A stretch of 64,000 bases of DNA from CAYRGG01 sp964423745 (GTDB lineage: Bacteria > Pseudomonadota > Gammaproteobacteria > Competibacterales > Competibacteraceae): contig CAYRGG010000014.1 of NCBI GenBank assembly GCA_964423745.1, positions 22,447 to 86,446 of the forward strand, given 5' to 3'. The translations under genes were made by a program, and so were the position numbers. The notes below the pieces were generated by a model. The model saw nothing but the letters and a program-made list of their open reading frames with translations, had not been told where the DNA came from and did not search any database. Shown here piece after piece: positions 18,403 to 27,946 of the stretch. The stretch's first letter is position 1, and the number at the start of each line of letters is the position of its first letter.

Positions 18403-18974
18403 TCGCTGCTGAGTTGCCAATCTCCAAACAAATAAGTGGCGACTTGTAAGGGAACCGGCAAGTCGTCGATATCTAAATTGACTCTTAATTGCCCATAATA
18501 ACTTTCACCGCTTTCCAACAAACTTGCATCAAGGAGTGGGAAATCATCGATGCGCCCGAGAAATTGAGTAGCGGTGGCGAGAGAAGGAAAGCTATTGACC
18601 TGGCCACTATTTAGGTTAGTTATAAGATATTGGCGAGAAAGGGTATGGTACTCCAAGCGAAATTTTTGCTCTAACTCTGCAATGGTTTCATCCCAGAGCC
18701 ACTCGCGGTTACGTATCACCTCCATTTCCAACTCAATGGTCAGAGGTACCCCATTTTCCAATGCTTCCTGAGGTGTATCGCCAAGTCGGTAAACAATTCT
18801 GGCACTCAATAAGTAAATACCGTTCTCTAACCGGGTATCGGCGCTAAGCACACGAAAACCTGCTGCCCAAGCAAAAGAAATAAGCAGCAATGAGCTAAGT
18901 AATAAAACTACTCCACAACACCGCTTGAGAGAAGTGACTCTCGAAAACGATTTACGCAATACCTGTTTGTGCAC
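18381..18974 (-). CDS. DUF4390 exported protein
   Basis: About 197 residues. The reading frame stays open upstream into rsmB, but a GTG at 18974, just after the rsmB stop, gives a sensible start followed by a basic N-terminus and hydrophobic segment CCGVVLLLSSLLLISFAWA, a signal peptide. The mature part (FRVLSADTRLENGIYLLSARIVYRL, PLTIELEMEV, YHTLSRQYLI, YYGQLRVNLDIDDLPVPLQV) matches the DUF4390 family, found almost always between rsmB and ntrY; its function is unknown. The 3' end overlaps the start of ntrY, so the genes are translationally coupled. Confidence 0.85.
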   Translation of the reverse strand: MHKQVLRKSFSRVTSLKRCCGVVLLLSSLLLISFAWAAGFRVLSADTRLENGIYLLSARIVYRLGDTPQEALENGVPLTIELEMEVIRNREWLWDETIAELEQKFRLEYHTLSRQYLITNLNSGQVNSFPSLATATQFLGRIDDFPLLDASLLESGESYYGQLRVNLDIDDLPVPLQVATYLFGDWQLSSEWYAWPL

Positions 18975-18978
18975 AGAA

Positions 18979-20298
18979 TTAAGGATTTTTGACAAGACAG
19001 GCGTAGTAGGCGCCATCCATTCCCAACTCCCCCGGCAGAATTTGTCTACCGCGCTTCCCTGGTCGACCCCAAGATGCGTCAATAGGTTGTTCTTGAGCAT
19101 CACGCCGGCTGGCGAGAAAGTGAACGATAGTGTCTTCATTTTCTTGTTTTAGAATCGAGCACGTCGCATAAATGAGCATACCCCCAGGAGAAAGTAGTGG
19201 CCACACAGCCTCCAACAGAGACAACTGTTGTTTGGCTAAGCTGCTGATGTCACTGGCTCGGCGTAATATTTTTATATCGGGATGGCGGCGAATGACCCCA
19301 GTACCCGAGCAGGGGGCATCCAATAAAATACGGTCATAATATTGCCCGTCCCACCAGGTCGTGGGTTTACCAGCATCACCCACATGCGTGGGTGCTTTGA
19401 GACCTAAACGCCGAAGGGTATCGTGCAGACGAGACAACCGTTCGGCGTTATTATCTAAAGCGAGCAGGTATCCTAAATTTGGTTCGCTTTCTAAAGCATG
19501 ACAGGTTTTTCCTCCCGGTGCAGCACAAGCATCCAGTACCCGTAAACCCGGCGCTAGGCGAAGCAATCCTGCCGCCAGTTGCGCAGCGCTATCTTGCACG
19601 GATACCCAACCCTCAAAAAAACCCGGCAATGCTGCCACTGGCAATGTATTGGCGACATTGATACCTGCAGCACTACACGGGTCTGGCTTAGCCTCAATCC
19701 CTTTTGCTGTCAGAGTCTGTAAATACGCTGGTCGGGACAGACGTGCTAAGTTTACCCGTAGCGTATAAGGAGGACGTGTATTGTTGGCTTGTACAATGGT
19801 TTGCCAATGATGGGGCCAATCCACCTGAAAATGATGTAACAGCCATGCTGGGTGAGCATTACACCAGGTCTCATCTTGAGCAAGGGCTTGCAGACAACTG
19901 GTATGCTTACGCTGAAAATTTCGCAATACGGCGTTGACTAACCCAGCGGCTTTGCCCTTGCCCATTTGGCGGGTTGCTGACACCACTTCCGAAACAGCAG
20001 CATAGGCCGGTATTCGTAAATGCAGTAATTGATAAAGCCCCAACAACAACAATGCCTGCACATCGCTTTGATGGGGTTTTAAGGGCTTATCTAAAAGACG
20101 CTCCAAGAGACGTTGAAGCCCAGGATACCAACGTAAGGTTCCGTAGCAGAGCTCATGGAACAAACTCTGTTCTCGTGCATCGACGCGAGCCAACGCCGGT
20201 GGAAAAACCTTAGATAAGGATTGACCTTTGGCAATGACCTCTTGGATAACCTGAGCGGCAATACAGCGTATGTTTGTATTGAGAGCTTTATCAGTCAT
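18979..20298 (-). CDS. rsmB: 16S rRNA (cytosine-967-C5) methyltransferase RsmB
   Basis: RsmB methylates C967 of 16S rRNA. 439 residues: an N-terminal NusB-like RNA-binding domain (RCIAAQVIQEVIAKGQSL, REQSLFHELCYGTLRW) and a C-terminal Rossmann domain with SAM loop LDACAAPGGKTCH and the two motif cysteines in LDAPCSGTGVIRRHP and YATCSILKQEN, the latter being the catalytic one. Length fits E. coli (429). It follows fmt by 54 bases on the same strand, as in many proteobacteria, and is followed by the DUF4390 gene. Confidence 0.96.
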   Translation of the reverse strand: MTDKALNTNIRCIAAQVIQEVIAKGQSLSKVFPPALARVDAREQSLFHELCYGTLRWYPGLQRLLERLLDKPLKPHQSDVQALLLLGLYQLLHLRIPAYAAVSEVVSATRQMGKGKAAGLVNAVLRNFQRKHTSCLQALAQDETWCNAHPAWLLHHFQVDWPHHWQTIVQANNTRPPYTLRVNLARLSRPAYLQTLTAKGIEAKPDPCSAAGINVANTLPVAALPGFFEGWVSVQDSAAQLAAGLLRLAPGLRVLDACAAPGGKTCHALESEPNLGYLLALDNNAERLSRLHDTLRRLGLKAPTHVGDAGKPTTWWDGQYYDRILLDAPCSGTGVIRRHPDIKILRRASDISSLAKQQLSLLEAVWPLLSPGGMLIYATCSILKQENEDTIVHFLASRRDAQEQPIDASWGRPGKRGRQILPGELGMDGAYYACLVKNP

Positions 20299-20352
20299 TA
20301 ACCTTTACCGCTAATGGGAATCGGGAGGAATAGCCCTTTCCAAATTTTAACC

Positions 20353-21306
20353 TCATACGCCATCGTTGTGGCCAAGCCGCTGACCAGTCAAACGATAAGC
20401 ATTGACAAAATCAGCGACAGCAAGCGGACGCTTGCCAGGAACTTGCAGTTTGGTTAGCCGCAGTACACCAGCCCCAGTGGCCACATCAATACCTGCTGAG
20501 GTTTCTCTGATAACCGTCCCTGGGACGGCCTCATTGGCCCCTGTGGTCTGTGCCTCGGCTTGCCAGATACGAAGGATTCGTCCATCGGCTTGCGTTTGAG
20601 CCACGGGCCAAGGATTGAAAGCCAGCACTTGGCGCATTAGATCAAGCGCCGAACGAGACCAATCTAACTCAGCCTCAGTTTTTTCCAGTTTGGGCGCATA
20701 GGTGACTAAAGCTTCATCCTGTGATTGCGGGGTGATTTTGCCAGCTGCTAGATCCGGTAGTAGACGGACTAACGTTTGCGCCCCCAAAAGAGCCAGTTGA
20801 TCATGCAATTCACCACTGGTCATAGTGGTTGAAAGAGAGATTGCGGTTTGCGCCAATATAGGTCCTGTGTCCAGTCCTACATCCATTTGCATAAGGGTTA
20901 TGCCAGATTCGCGATCGCCAGCGAGTAGCGCCCGCTGAATGGGCGCCGCGCCGCGCCAGCGTGGCAGTAAAGAAGCATGCACATTGATGCAACCGAGGCG
21001 AGGAGTGGCAAGTACAGCTGCAGGAAGTAGCAAGCCATAGGCAACCACCACTATGAGATCAGGCTGCAAAGCGGCAAGTTGGTTTTGCGCATCCCCGTTG
21101 CGAAGGCTTTTCGGTTGCAAGATAGGCAGTCCTATCGCGTTTTGTTTAACAGGACTGGCTGCTAATTGACGTCCACGGCCCGCGGGTCGATCCGGTTGTG
21201 TATAAACAGCACAAATGTCATGGCCAGCGCTACGTAAAGCCAGCAGACTCGGTACTGCAAACCCAGGTGTGCCGGCAAAAACGATGCGTAATGGTGAACT
21301 AGCCAT
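20353..21306 (-). CDS. fmt: Methionyl-tRNA formyltransferase
   Basis: Fmt formylates initiator Met-tRNA using 10-formyltetrahydrofolate. 317 residues, matching E. coli (315). The N-terminal Rossmann domain shows IVFAGTPGFAVPSLLAL and the catalytic loop NVHASLLPRWRGAAPIQRA (Asn-His pair), with Asp in QMDVGLDTGPIL; the C-terminal OB-like domain includes NPWPVAQT. It lies downstream of def, the enzyme that removes the formyl group, in the conserved def-fmt-rsmB order. The gap to def is 103 bases, longer than in enteric bacteria. Confidence 0.97.
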   Translation of the reverse strand: MASSPLRIVFAGTPGFAVPSLLALRSAGHDICAVYTQPDRPAGRGRQLAASPVKQNAIGLPILQPKSLRNGDAQNQLAALQPDLIVVVAYGLLLPAAVLATPRLGCINVHASLLPRWRGAAPIQRALLAGDRESGITLMQMDVGLDTGPILAQTAISLSTTMTSGELHDQLALLGAQTLVRLLPDLAAGKITPQSQDEALVTYAPKLEKTEAELDWSRSALDLMRQVLAFNPWPVAQTQADGRILRIWQAEAQTTGANEAVPGTVIRETSAGIDVATGAGVLRLTKLQVPGKRPLAVADFVNAYRLTGQRLGHNDGV

Positions 21307-21409
21307 AAACGGTTTTATTAATTAAATAGCTATACGCACAATACGAGCCATCAATATCTCATCAACCATTGCTTTGCCTTGCCTATAGACTCCAAATTTT
21401 TATAGATGC

Positions 21410-21928
21410 TTACAGTTGGCGAACGGGTGCTTCTAGACGCCCTTGTTTTTCAAGCTTTTTACGAATTCGATTTCGCTTTAGGGGCGACAGGTAGTCTACA
21501 AACAATTTACCCTCTAGATGGTCCATCTCGTGTTGAATGCACACCGCTAATAGACCATCCGTGGTTATTTCAAAAGGTTCGCCATGCCGGTCTAATGAGG
21601 CTAATCGAATAGTCTCAGGGCGCCGCACGGTTTCATGAAAACCGGGTACCGACAAACAGCCCTCTTCCATTTCTTCTTCTCCCTGGCACTCTAAAATGGT
21701 GGGATTAATCAGTACCAAAGGTTGATCCCGAGTTTCGGAAATATCCATCACGATAACTCGTTTTTGTACATTAACTTGAGTTGCGGCAAGCCCAATACCT
21801 GAAGCTGCGTACATGGTTTCAAGCATGTCGTCAATAAGGGTACGTATGCCATCATCGACGGTGTCTACTGGTACGGCTTTTTTTCGAAGCCGAGGGTCAG
21901 GAAAATGCAGAATTGTGAGTTGAGACAT
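21410..21928 (-). CDS. def: Peptide deformylase
   Basis: Def removes the N-formyl group from nascent proteins and is a ferrous-metal hydrolase. 172 residues with all three motifs: GIGLAATQV (motif 1), EEGCLSVPG (motif 2, Cys metal ligand) and QHEMDHLEGKLF (motif 3, two His ligands and catalytic Glu). It is the first gene of a long minus-strand run and is divergent from the LysM lipoprotein gene, as smf/dprA-side genes usually are in this conserved region. The 125-base divergent spacer should hold promoters for both directions; a -10-like TATACT is at 22016-22021 for the plus strand. Confidence 0.97.
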   Translation of the reverse strand: MSQLTILHFPDPRLRKKAVPVDTVDDGIRTLIDDMLETMYAASGIGLAATQVNVQKRVIVMDISETRDQPLVLINPTILECQGEEEMEEGCLSVPGFHETVRRPETIRLASLDRHGEPFEITTDGLLAVCIQHEMDHLEGKLFVDYLSPLKRNRIRKKLEKQGRLEAPVRQL

Positions 21929-22077
21929 GGCAAAATCGCCTGTGTTATGTTTACAAGTATCTATAGAGTATGTAACTAGTATCGCAAATGATACAAGAAA
22001 TTTTGTGAAAACCGCTATACTTTGCCGATGTAAAAAGTTTCGTTACACTGGCATTGGATGACTGCAAGGATAAAGCA

Positions 22078-23232
22078 ATGATTGAAAAACCATATTTCGG
22101 ACAATGTCTTTCTATTACTTTGGTAATTTTAATTGTATTTGCTACGTTAACCGCTTGTGCTCAAAGGGCGCCTGCTGCTTCCCCGGATCCCACTAATCCT
22201 CGCTATAGTGAGCCGCCACCCCTGGCAACTAGGAGTGGTGGGGGTTTTAGTTCACGGCTTCGTCGTGGGGGGGGCATCGAACTTCGCCCGGATCATCCGC
22301 AACGCTATATTGTTAAACAGGGCGATACTCCACAAAAGGTGGCCGAAGTCTTTCTCAAAAGACCTTGGCAATGGCCAGAAGTTTGGCGTCCTCAATCAGG
22401 AACGGATAATCCCGGACAACTCTTTGTAGGTGAGGTCATTGAGCTTTATTATCAAGGGGGTCAACCTCGGCTGCGCCCTGTGGCAGGTGTGCCCACCATC
22501 AAATTATCACCTGAAATCCGCGTCCAACCTATTGAAGATATTGTGCCTAAGATACCTCGTCAGGCCATTAGTTCGTTTCTCAAACGATCTGTCGTTACCG
22601 ATGCATCAGCATGGCGAGCCGCCCCCAAAATTATAGGCAATGCTGAGAATCGTGTCCTCAATGCAACGGGTAGTAAGATTTATGTGGATGGGATAACGTC
22701 ATCTTATCCCTCTAATTACCGAATATTTCGTCCTGGTAACCGGTACAGGGATCCGTTGACAGGGGAGCTATTAGGTCGAGCGGGCCAGTATGTGGGGGAG
22801 GCGATACTAGAGGAAAAAGGCAATCCATCTGTATTAATGCTTACCGATGCTCAGCTAGAGGTGCGCACGGGGGACCGCTTGTTTCCAATAGATGAAGCGG
22901 GAATCGAGCCTCGCCAATTTCAACCGCAGATGGCGCCGCCAGATACCCAAGGCCATATTATTGCCTTACTAGGGGAAAATGTATTGGCCAGTCAATATCA
23001 GAGTCTGGTAGTGAATTTAGGTGAGGACGATGGGATGCAACCCGGTTATATGTTGGATATTGTGGGTACAGATCAAGTGTCTCAGCAAGGGTGGCTAGCC
23101 ACGTCAGCTAACCCGATAGATCAACAAGTGGGTACTTTAATGCTTTATAAGGTCTATGACGATGTTAGTTACGGACTGGTCACTGACATGAATGATACCA
23201 TTGGAGTTTTGGATCGAGTGCAGTCACCCTGA
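22078..23232 (+). CDS. LysM-domain lipoprotein
   Basis: About 384 residues. A signal peptide ends in a lipobox (LTAC), predicting an outer-membrane lipoprotein. A LysM domain for peptidoglycan follows at about 80-130 (RYIVKQGDTPQKVAEVFLKRP, WQWPEVWR, GQLFVGEVIEL), then a long region with a second SH3-like or LysM-associated domain. I chose the ATG at 22078, which has AAGGA 7-8 bases upstream; an upstream ATG in frame at 22054 would add eight residues. Proteins of this type sit next to dprA and divergent from def in many Gammaproteobacteria; its role is thought to be cell-wall related, but is not defined. Confidence 0.88.
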   Translation: MIEKPYFGQCLSITLVILIVFATLTACAQRAPAASPDPTNPRYSEPPPLATRSGGGFSSRLRRGGGIELRPDHPQRYIVKQGDTPQKVAEVFLKRPWQWPEVWRPQSGTDNPGQLFVGEVIELYYQGGQPRLRPVAGVPTIKLSPEIRVQPIEDIVPKIPRQAISSFLKRSVVTDASAWRAAPKIIGNAENRVLNATGSKIYVDGITSSYPSNYRIFRPGNRYRDPLTGELLGRAGQYVGEAILEEKGNPSVLMLTDAQLEVRTGDRLFPIDEAGIEPRQFQPQMAPPDTQGHIIALLGENVLASQYQSLVVNLGEDDGMQPGYMLDIVGTDQVSQQGWLATSANPIDQQVGTLMLYKVYDDVSYGLVTDMNDTIGVLDRVQSP

Positions 23233-23276
23233 ACAATCGCGCTTCCGTTGCACCCGCGTCAGAGCCAGCCCCGTGG

Positions 23277-24359
23277 TTGGCTCTGTTGCGAGCACCAGGG
23301 ATTGGTCCTGCTCGTTTCGCAAGACTGCTTAACACCTTTGGTTCGCCTGCCGCAGTGTTTGATGCCCAGCGCAGGGATTGGGAGGCGCTTGGACTTGTGG
23401 GAGCAACCCTAGATTATTTGGCCGCTCCAGATTGGGATATAGTGGAACGGGATTTGCTATGGCTGGCAGATGCTAACAATCATATGCTTTGTTTGGGTGA
23501 ACCCAGTTATCCACCCCTGCTTCGTCAGATCCCGGCGCCACCGCCTATTTTGTTTGTAAGGGGTAATTCTGACTGCCTATCTACCCATCAAATCGCTATC
23601 GTTGGAACCCGTAATCCTACTGTGGCAGGACGGGAGACCGCTTTGCAGTTTGCGGCTCATCTGGCCAATGCTGGTTTGGGGATTACCAGCGGTTTGGCTT
23701 TAGGCATAGATGGCGAAGCTCATCGTGGCGCATTACGCCAACGGGGTTGTACTATAGGGGTAATGGGCACAGGCCCGGATCGTATCTATCCGGCCCGTCA
23801 TCGGGAACTTGCCCATGGGATTTGCGAGAACGGTGGTGCATTAGTGTCTGAACTACCACCTGGCGCTACTGCACTTCCTGAACATTTTCCGCGACGCAAT
23901 CGCATCATTAGCGGGTTATCTTTGGGTGTCTTGATTATCGAAGCGTCTTTGCGCAGTGGATCGCTTATCACGGCCCGTTTGGCCACAGAACAGGGTCGCG
24001 AAGTTTTTGCTATACCAGGATCTATCCATAATCCCATGGCTAAGGGTTGCCATCGGTTGATTCGCCAAGGGGCTAAATTGGTGGAGAATGCAACGGATAT
24101 TTTAGAAGAGCTGGCGCCTCTAGCAGCGGCGGCAGTTGATCCTGCACTAGAAAAAGTAGAGACAATCCTCTCTGAGCCGGAACTCGACGAGGATTATCAA
24201 CAGTTGCTAAAAAATTTAGGACAGGAACCTGTTTCCATTGATTTACTAGTGGAGCGATGTGGATTGACGCCAGAGGCCGTTTCCTCCATGCTGCTGATTT
24301 TAGAATTGCAAGGTGTGGTTGTATCTGTTCCGGGAGGTTTGTATTACCGGTGTCGTTAA
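23277..24359 (+). CDS. dprA: DNA-processing protein DprA (Smf)
   Basis: DprA loads RecA on incoming single-stranded DNA during natural transformation. 360 residues from the TTG: an N-terminal helix-hairpin-like SAM region (LLRAPGIGPARFARLL), the Rossmann domain with IAIVGTRNPT, GLALGIDGEAHRGAL, MGTGPDRIYP, FPRRNRIISGLS and EASLRSGSLITARLA, and a C-terminal winged helix (EPVSIDLLVERCGLTPEAV). No ATG or GTG exists in frame upstream; the frame stays open to a CTG at 23229, overlapping the LysM-gene stop, and homologues usually carry a few residues before the tryptophan that precedes this TTG. The true start is therefore non-ATG and probably upstream. Confidence 0.92.
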   Translation: MALLRAPGIGPARFARLLNTFGSPAAVFDAQRRDWEALGLVGATLDYLAAPDWDIVERDLLWLADANNHMLCLGEPSYPPLLRQIPAPPPILFVRGNSDCLSTHQIAIVGTRNPTVAGRETALQFAAHLANAGLGITSGLALGIDGEAHRGALRQRGCTIGVMGTGPDRIYPARHRELAHGICENGGALVSELPPGATALPEHFPRRNRIISGLSLGVLIIEASLRSGSLITARLATEQGREVFAIPGSIHNPMAKGCHRLIRQGAKLVENATDILEELAPLAAAAVDPALEKVETILSEPELDEDYQQLLKNLGQEPVSIDLLVERCGLTPEAVSSMLLILELQGVVVSVPGGLYYRCR

Positions 24360-24376
24360 TGCCTGAGGGTTTACCT

Positions 24377-24862
24377 ATGAAAGAAAATACGTTGGACGTA
24401 TTGATGTACCTTTTCCAACACTACATGAGTAATGTGAGTAACGACACGGACTTTGATCCAGACCGAGAATCCATGGCGACAGAATTATTAGAGGCTGGTT
24501 TTCCTTCCCGGGAAATTAACCGCGCCTTTGAGTGGCTTGATGGTTTAGTAGCTCGTCAGGCTATGCCATTGACAGCCGTCAACGAAGGTTGTTCGTTTCG
24601 TATTTATTCAGATCAAGAAATTGCTTGGCTTGATTTAGAATGCCAGGGTTTTCTTTTATTCTTAGAGCAAGCGGGCGTTTTAAATTCCGATACGCGAGAA
24701 CTCGTCATTGATCGAGTGATGGCGCTGGAAAACGATGATATGGATTTGACGCAACTCAAATGGATTATTTTAATGGTGCTGTTTAACCAACCTGGTCAGG
24801 AAGAAGCCTATGCCTGGATGGAAGATCTTATGTTCGAGGAAGTGGAGGGATACTTGCACTGA
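24377..24862 (+). CDS. smg: Smg family protein (DUF494)
   Basis: 161 residues, matching Smg of E. coli (157), an all-helical DUF494 protein of unknown function encoded next to dprA/smf in most Gammaproteobacteria. Typical stretches: ENTLDVLMYLFQHY at the N-terminus, LEAGFPSREINRAFEWLDGL, and RELVIDRVMAL followed by LKWIILMVLFNQP. The ATG at 24377 has GAGGG about 8 bases upstream; an earlier in-frame ATG at 24359 overlaps the dprA stop. Very acidic C-terminus. Confidence 0.93.
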   Translation: MKENTLDVLMYLFQHYMSNVSNDTDFDPDRESMATELLEAGFPSREINRAFEWLDGLVARQAMPLTAVNEGCSFRIYSDQEIAWLDLECQGFLLFLEQAGVLNSDTRELVIDRVMALENDDMDLTQLKWIILMVLFNQPGQEEAYAWMEDLMFEEVEGYLH

Positions 24863-24969
24863 TAAACCCTTGCGCAGCGCCTGTTGCAGCGGTGCTTTGC
24901 GACGATTACGTAAACGCGTTGTCAAAGAGCATCGGCAGCGCTTATATAGCGGTCGATTGATTGTATTTT

Positions 24970-27291
24970 ATGAGTAAGAATCTGGTTGTTGTTGAATCTC
25001 CCGCAAAAGCCAAGACGATCCAAAAATATCTTGGCAAAGACTTTGAAGTTCTCGCTTCTTATGGGCATGTGCGCGACTTAGTACCGAAAGAAGGCGCCGT
25101 CGACCCTAATCACGACTTTGCCATGAAGTACGAAGTTGTTGAAAAGCATCAAAAATACGTGGATGCGATTGCTAAAGCCATGGCTAAAGCTGCTGCCTTA
25201 TACTTAGCCACTGACCAAGACCGGGAAGGTGAGGCGATTTCCTGGCACCTCTGTGAACTATTAAAATCCCGGGATGTTTTGGATGGAAAACCTGTCCATC
25301 GAGTAGTATTCAATGAGATCACTCAACGAGCTATTAGTGAAGCTATTGCCCATCCGCGGGATTTATCCAGCCAGCTTATCAGTGCTCAACAAGCCCGCCG
25401 TGCGTTAGATTATCTAGTAGGTTTTAACCTCTCGCCTTTACTGTGGCGCAAAATTCGCCGTGGTCTCTCAGCAGGCCGTGTGCAGTCGCCTGCCCTGCGC
25501 ATGATTGTCGAGCGAGAAGAGGAAATCGAACGCTTTGAGAGCCAAGAATATTGGAGCATTGAAGCGGATGCAGTTCACCAGAGCCACGCTTTTAGCGCTA
25601 AACTGGTGAAGTATCAAGAAAAAAAAATAACCCAATTTAGCATTACCGATAAAGACACTGCCCATGCAGCCCAGGCAATATTATGGGAGGCGGCAAACGG
25701 CAAACTGCAAGTCGACCACATCGAAAAAAAGCAGCGCCGCCGCAATCCATCAGCGCCTTTTACTACGTCTACTCTACAGCAAGAAGCGTCTCGTAAATTG
25801 GGTTTTACCCCTCAGCGCACCATGCGGCTTGCCCAGCAGCTGTATGAAGGCATCGACGTGGGTGCAGGGGCGGTGGGTCTCATTACCTATATGCGCACCG
25901 ACTCGGTGCATCTGGCCAGCGATGCTTTGGATGAAATCCGTGGGTTGATCGTCCAGCGTTATGGTAAACATAACCTACCAGCTAAACCAAGGGTATTTAA
26001 AACAAAAACCAAGAACGCCCAAGAAGCCCACGAAGCTATTCGTCCTACCAACGTAAAGCTGGAACCGGATGCTATTCGGAGCAAATTAACACCCGAACAA
26101 TATAAACTTTATGAATTGGTCTGGAAGCGTACAGTAGCCTCGCAGATGCAGCATGCTACCCTCAATATGGTGGCAGTGACTTTAGGGTGCGGCGCCGGTA
26201 ACGCTTTTCGCGCTACCGGTTCCACGGTGGCAGATCCAGGTTTTATGCTGGTGTATAAGGAAGACGTTGACGATGCTACTAATAAGGAAGAGGATAGTAA
26301 TGAGCGCGTATTACCTCCTCTTCAGGTGGGTGACTTGGTGGAATTAAAGGCCATTCGACCCGAGCAACATTTCACGGAGCCACCACCTCGCTTTTCCGAA
26401 GCCAGTCTTGTCAAAGCCCTAGAGGAATTTGGTATCGGTCGTCCATCCACCTATGTCACAATTATTTCTACCCTACAACAGCGTGAATACGTGGTATTAG
26501 AAAATCGCCGTTTTCGTCCCACCGATATGGGCAAGATCGTGAGCCGCTTCCTGACTCAATACTTTAACCGCTATGTAGATTATGACTTTACAGCAAAACT
26601 GGAAGACGAGCTGGATGCGGTGTCAAGAGGGGAAAAAAACTGGGTTCCTCTGATGGGAGCATTTTGGAAGCCTTTTAAAGATCTGGTTGACACTACCGCC
26701 GAAAGCGTTACTCGCCAAGAAGTGGTGCAAGCGCGAGAATTAGGTGTCGATCCTGTCTCAGGGCGGCCGATCAGCGTACGTATGGGGCGCTATGGCCCCT
26801 TTGTACAAATCGGTACTAAAGAAGATGAGGAAAAACCCAAATTCGCGGGTCTTCGCCCCGAGCAACGGATGGACACAATCACTTTGGAAGAGGCCCTTGC
26901 GTTGTTCCAATTGCCGCGAGAACTAGGCGAAACCCTGGAAGGAGAACCTATTTTAGTCAATATCGGCCGCTTTGGACCCTATATTCGCTATGGAAAAAAA
27001 TATGTCTCTCTCAAACAACCCGAAGATCCCTATACCCTTTCCCGTGAACGGGCATTAGAACTCATTGCAGAACATAAAACCGCTGATGCCAATAGAATAA
27101 TAAAAGCGTTTGATAGCTCAACGATGCAAATTCTTAAGGGACGCTATGGACCCTATATTACCGATGGTAAAAAAAACGCCCGTATCCCAAAAGATCGCGA
27201 GCCTGCCACATTAACTAAAGCGGAATGCGAAAAACTTTTACAAGAAGCCCCAGAACGCAAGCCGCGTCGGCGGGCAGCCCGCAAAGCTTGA
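24970..27291 (+). CDS. topA: DNA topoisomerase I
   Basis: TopA relaxes negatively supercoiled DNA by cutting one strand through a 5'-phosphotyrosine. 773 residues: Toprim domain (LVVVESPAKAKTIQKYLG, DQDREGEAISWHL), the core with catalytic tyrosine near residue 307 in GLITYMRTDSVHLA, the GIGRPSTY motif, and a C-terminal region with three glycine-rich repeats (RYGPFVQIGT, RFGPYIRYGKKYVSL, RYGPYITDGKKNARI). These are the cysteine-free Toprim C-terminal repeats, replacing the zinc ribbons of E. coli TopA (865 residues), and the protein ends in an arginine-lysine-rich tail. I took the ATG at 24970 rather than an in-frame TTG at 24961. Confidence 0.97.
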   Translation: MSKNLVVVESPAKAKTIQKYLGKDFEVLASYGHVRDLVPKEGAVDPNHDFAMKYEVVEKHQKYVDAIAKAMAKAAALYLATDQDREGEAISWHLCELLKSRDVLDGKPVHRVVFNEITQRAISEAIAHPRDLSSQLISAQQARRALDYLVGFNLSPLLWRKIRRGLSAGRVQSPALRMIVEREEEIERFESQEYWSIEADAVHQSHAFSAKLVKYQEKKITQFSITDKDTAHAAQAILWEAANGKLQVDHIEKKQRRRNPSAPFTTSTLQQEASRKLGFTPQRTMRLAQQLYEGIDVGAGAVGLITYMRTDSVHLASDALDEIRGLIVQRYGKHNLPAKPRVFKTKTKNAQEAHEAIRPTNVKLEPDAIRSKLTPEQYKLYELVWKRTVASQMQHATLNMVAVTLGCGAGNAFRATGSTVADPGFMLVYKEDVDDATNKEEDSNERVLPPLQVGDLVELKAIRPEQHFTEPPPRFSEASLVKALEEFGIGRPSTYVTIISTLQQREYVVLENRRFRPTDMGKIVSRFLTQYFNRYVDYDFTAKLEDELDAVSRGEKNWVPLMGAFWKPFKDLVDTTAESVTRQEVVQARELGVDPVSGRPISVRMGRYGPFVQIGTKEDEEKPKFAGLRPEQRMDTITLEEALALFQLPRELGETLEGEPILVNIGRFGPYIRYGKKYVSLKQPEDPYTLSRERALELIAEHKTADANRIIKAFDSSTMQILKGRYGPYITDGKKNARIPKDREPATLTKAECEKLLQEAPERKPRRRAARKA

Positions 27292-27375
27292 CGATGCCAG
27301 GCGCTATAATGATGTCTAAAGAATGCTAGTAAAATAGGTAAAGCCAAATGAGGAATCCTCTGGGGGTGTTTTGCT

Positions 27376-27903
27376 ATGAATCAGTCTTCGATGAACAAGT
27401 TTACGGACGCTTACCATCGTATGATGGAACGAGTGCAAGCACAGCTCGACCAGGTGCGCAAAGCAGAGCAAGATATAGTGCCTACTATTCAGCACAGTAT
27501 TGAGCAGGCTTCGGAAACGGCGGTAGAACTGGGTGAATTGACTCGGGAAGAGGCCCAGTTGATCAGTGGCTATGTAAAGCGGGACTTAGAGGATGCAGGG
27601 CATTACCTGGCCGAGACAGGAGAGGATTTTAAAACCTGGTTACGGTTTGATGTTGAGCTTATAGAAGACCGATTATTGGAATGGTTTGGTAATACTGCCG
27701 ACCGAACCCGCCTAGAGCTATTAACTTTTAATGCTCCGGTTAAAGAAACGTCTTCCTATCAAGCGGGTGAAATTACGGGGCCAGGCTCTTTACAATGCGA
27801 TGACTGTGGCAAACGTATTGCTTTCCATACTGTAAACACCATTCCCCATTGCCCTACATGCGGAGGGTCCTCGTTTAGTCGGATAGCTGTTCGTAGGGCT
27901 TGA
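27376..27903 (+). CDS. DUF1451 (YbeL-like) zinc-ribbon protein
   Basis: 175 residues. The N-terminal two thirds are helical and highly charged (MMERVQAQLDQVRKAEQDIV, TAVELGELTREEAQLISGYV, KRDLEDAGHYL); the C-terminus has a zinc ribbon with paired cysteines CDDC (near 141-144) and CPTC (near 161-164). This is the layout of E. coli YbeL, the DUF1451 family, of unknown function. The ATG at 27376 has a G-rich stretch about 7 bases upstream. A lone TATAAT lies at 27305-27310, without a well-placed -35. Confidence 0.88.
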   Translation: MNQSSMNKFTDAYHRMMERVQAQLDQVRKAEQDIVPTIQHSIEQASETAVELGELTREEAQLISGYVKRDLEDAGHYLAETGEDFKTWLRFDVELIEDRLLEWFGNTADRTRLELLTFNAPVKETSSYQAGEITGPGSLQCDDCGKRIAFHTVNTIPHCPTCGGSSFSRIAVRRA

Positions 27904-27946
27904 ATTTGAGTTTTGCAGAGCGAAGGATTGATGTCAATGGCATGTT

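Noticed and set aside
24863..24969. An Arg-rich open frame (smg-topA spacer)
   Set aside because: It begins inside smg without a start codon and ends in the topA start; composition alone does not support a gene.
27288..27310. TTGACG and TATAAT after topA as a promoter
   Set aside because: The hexamers are only 11 bases apart, far less than the 16-19 required, so they do not form a normal promoter.
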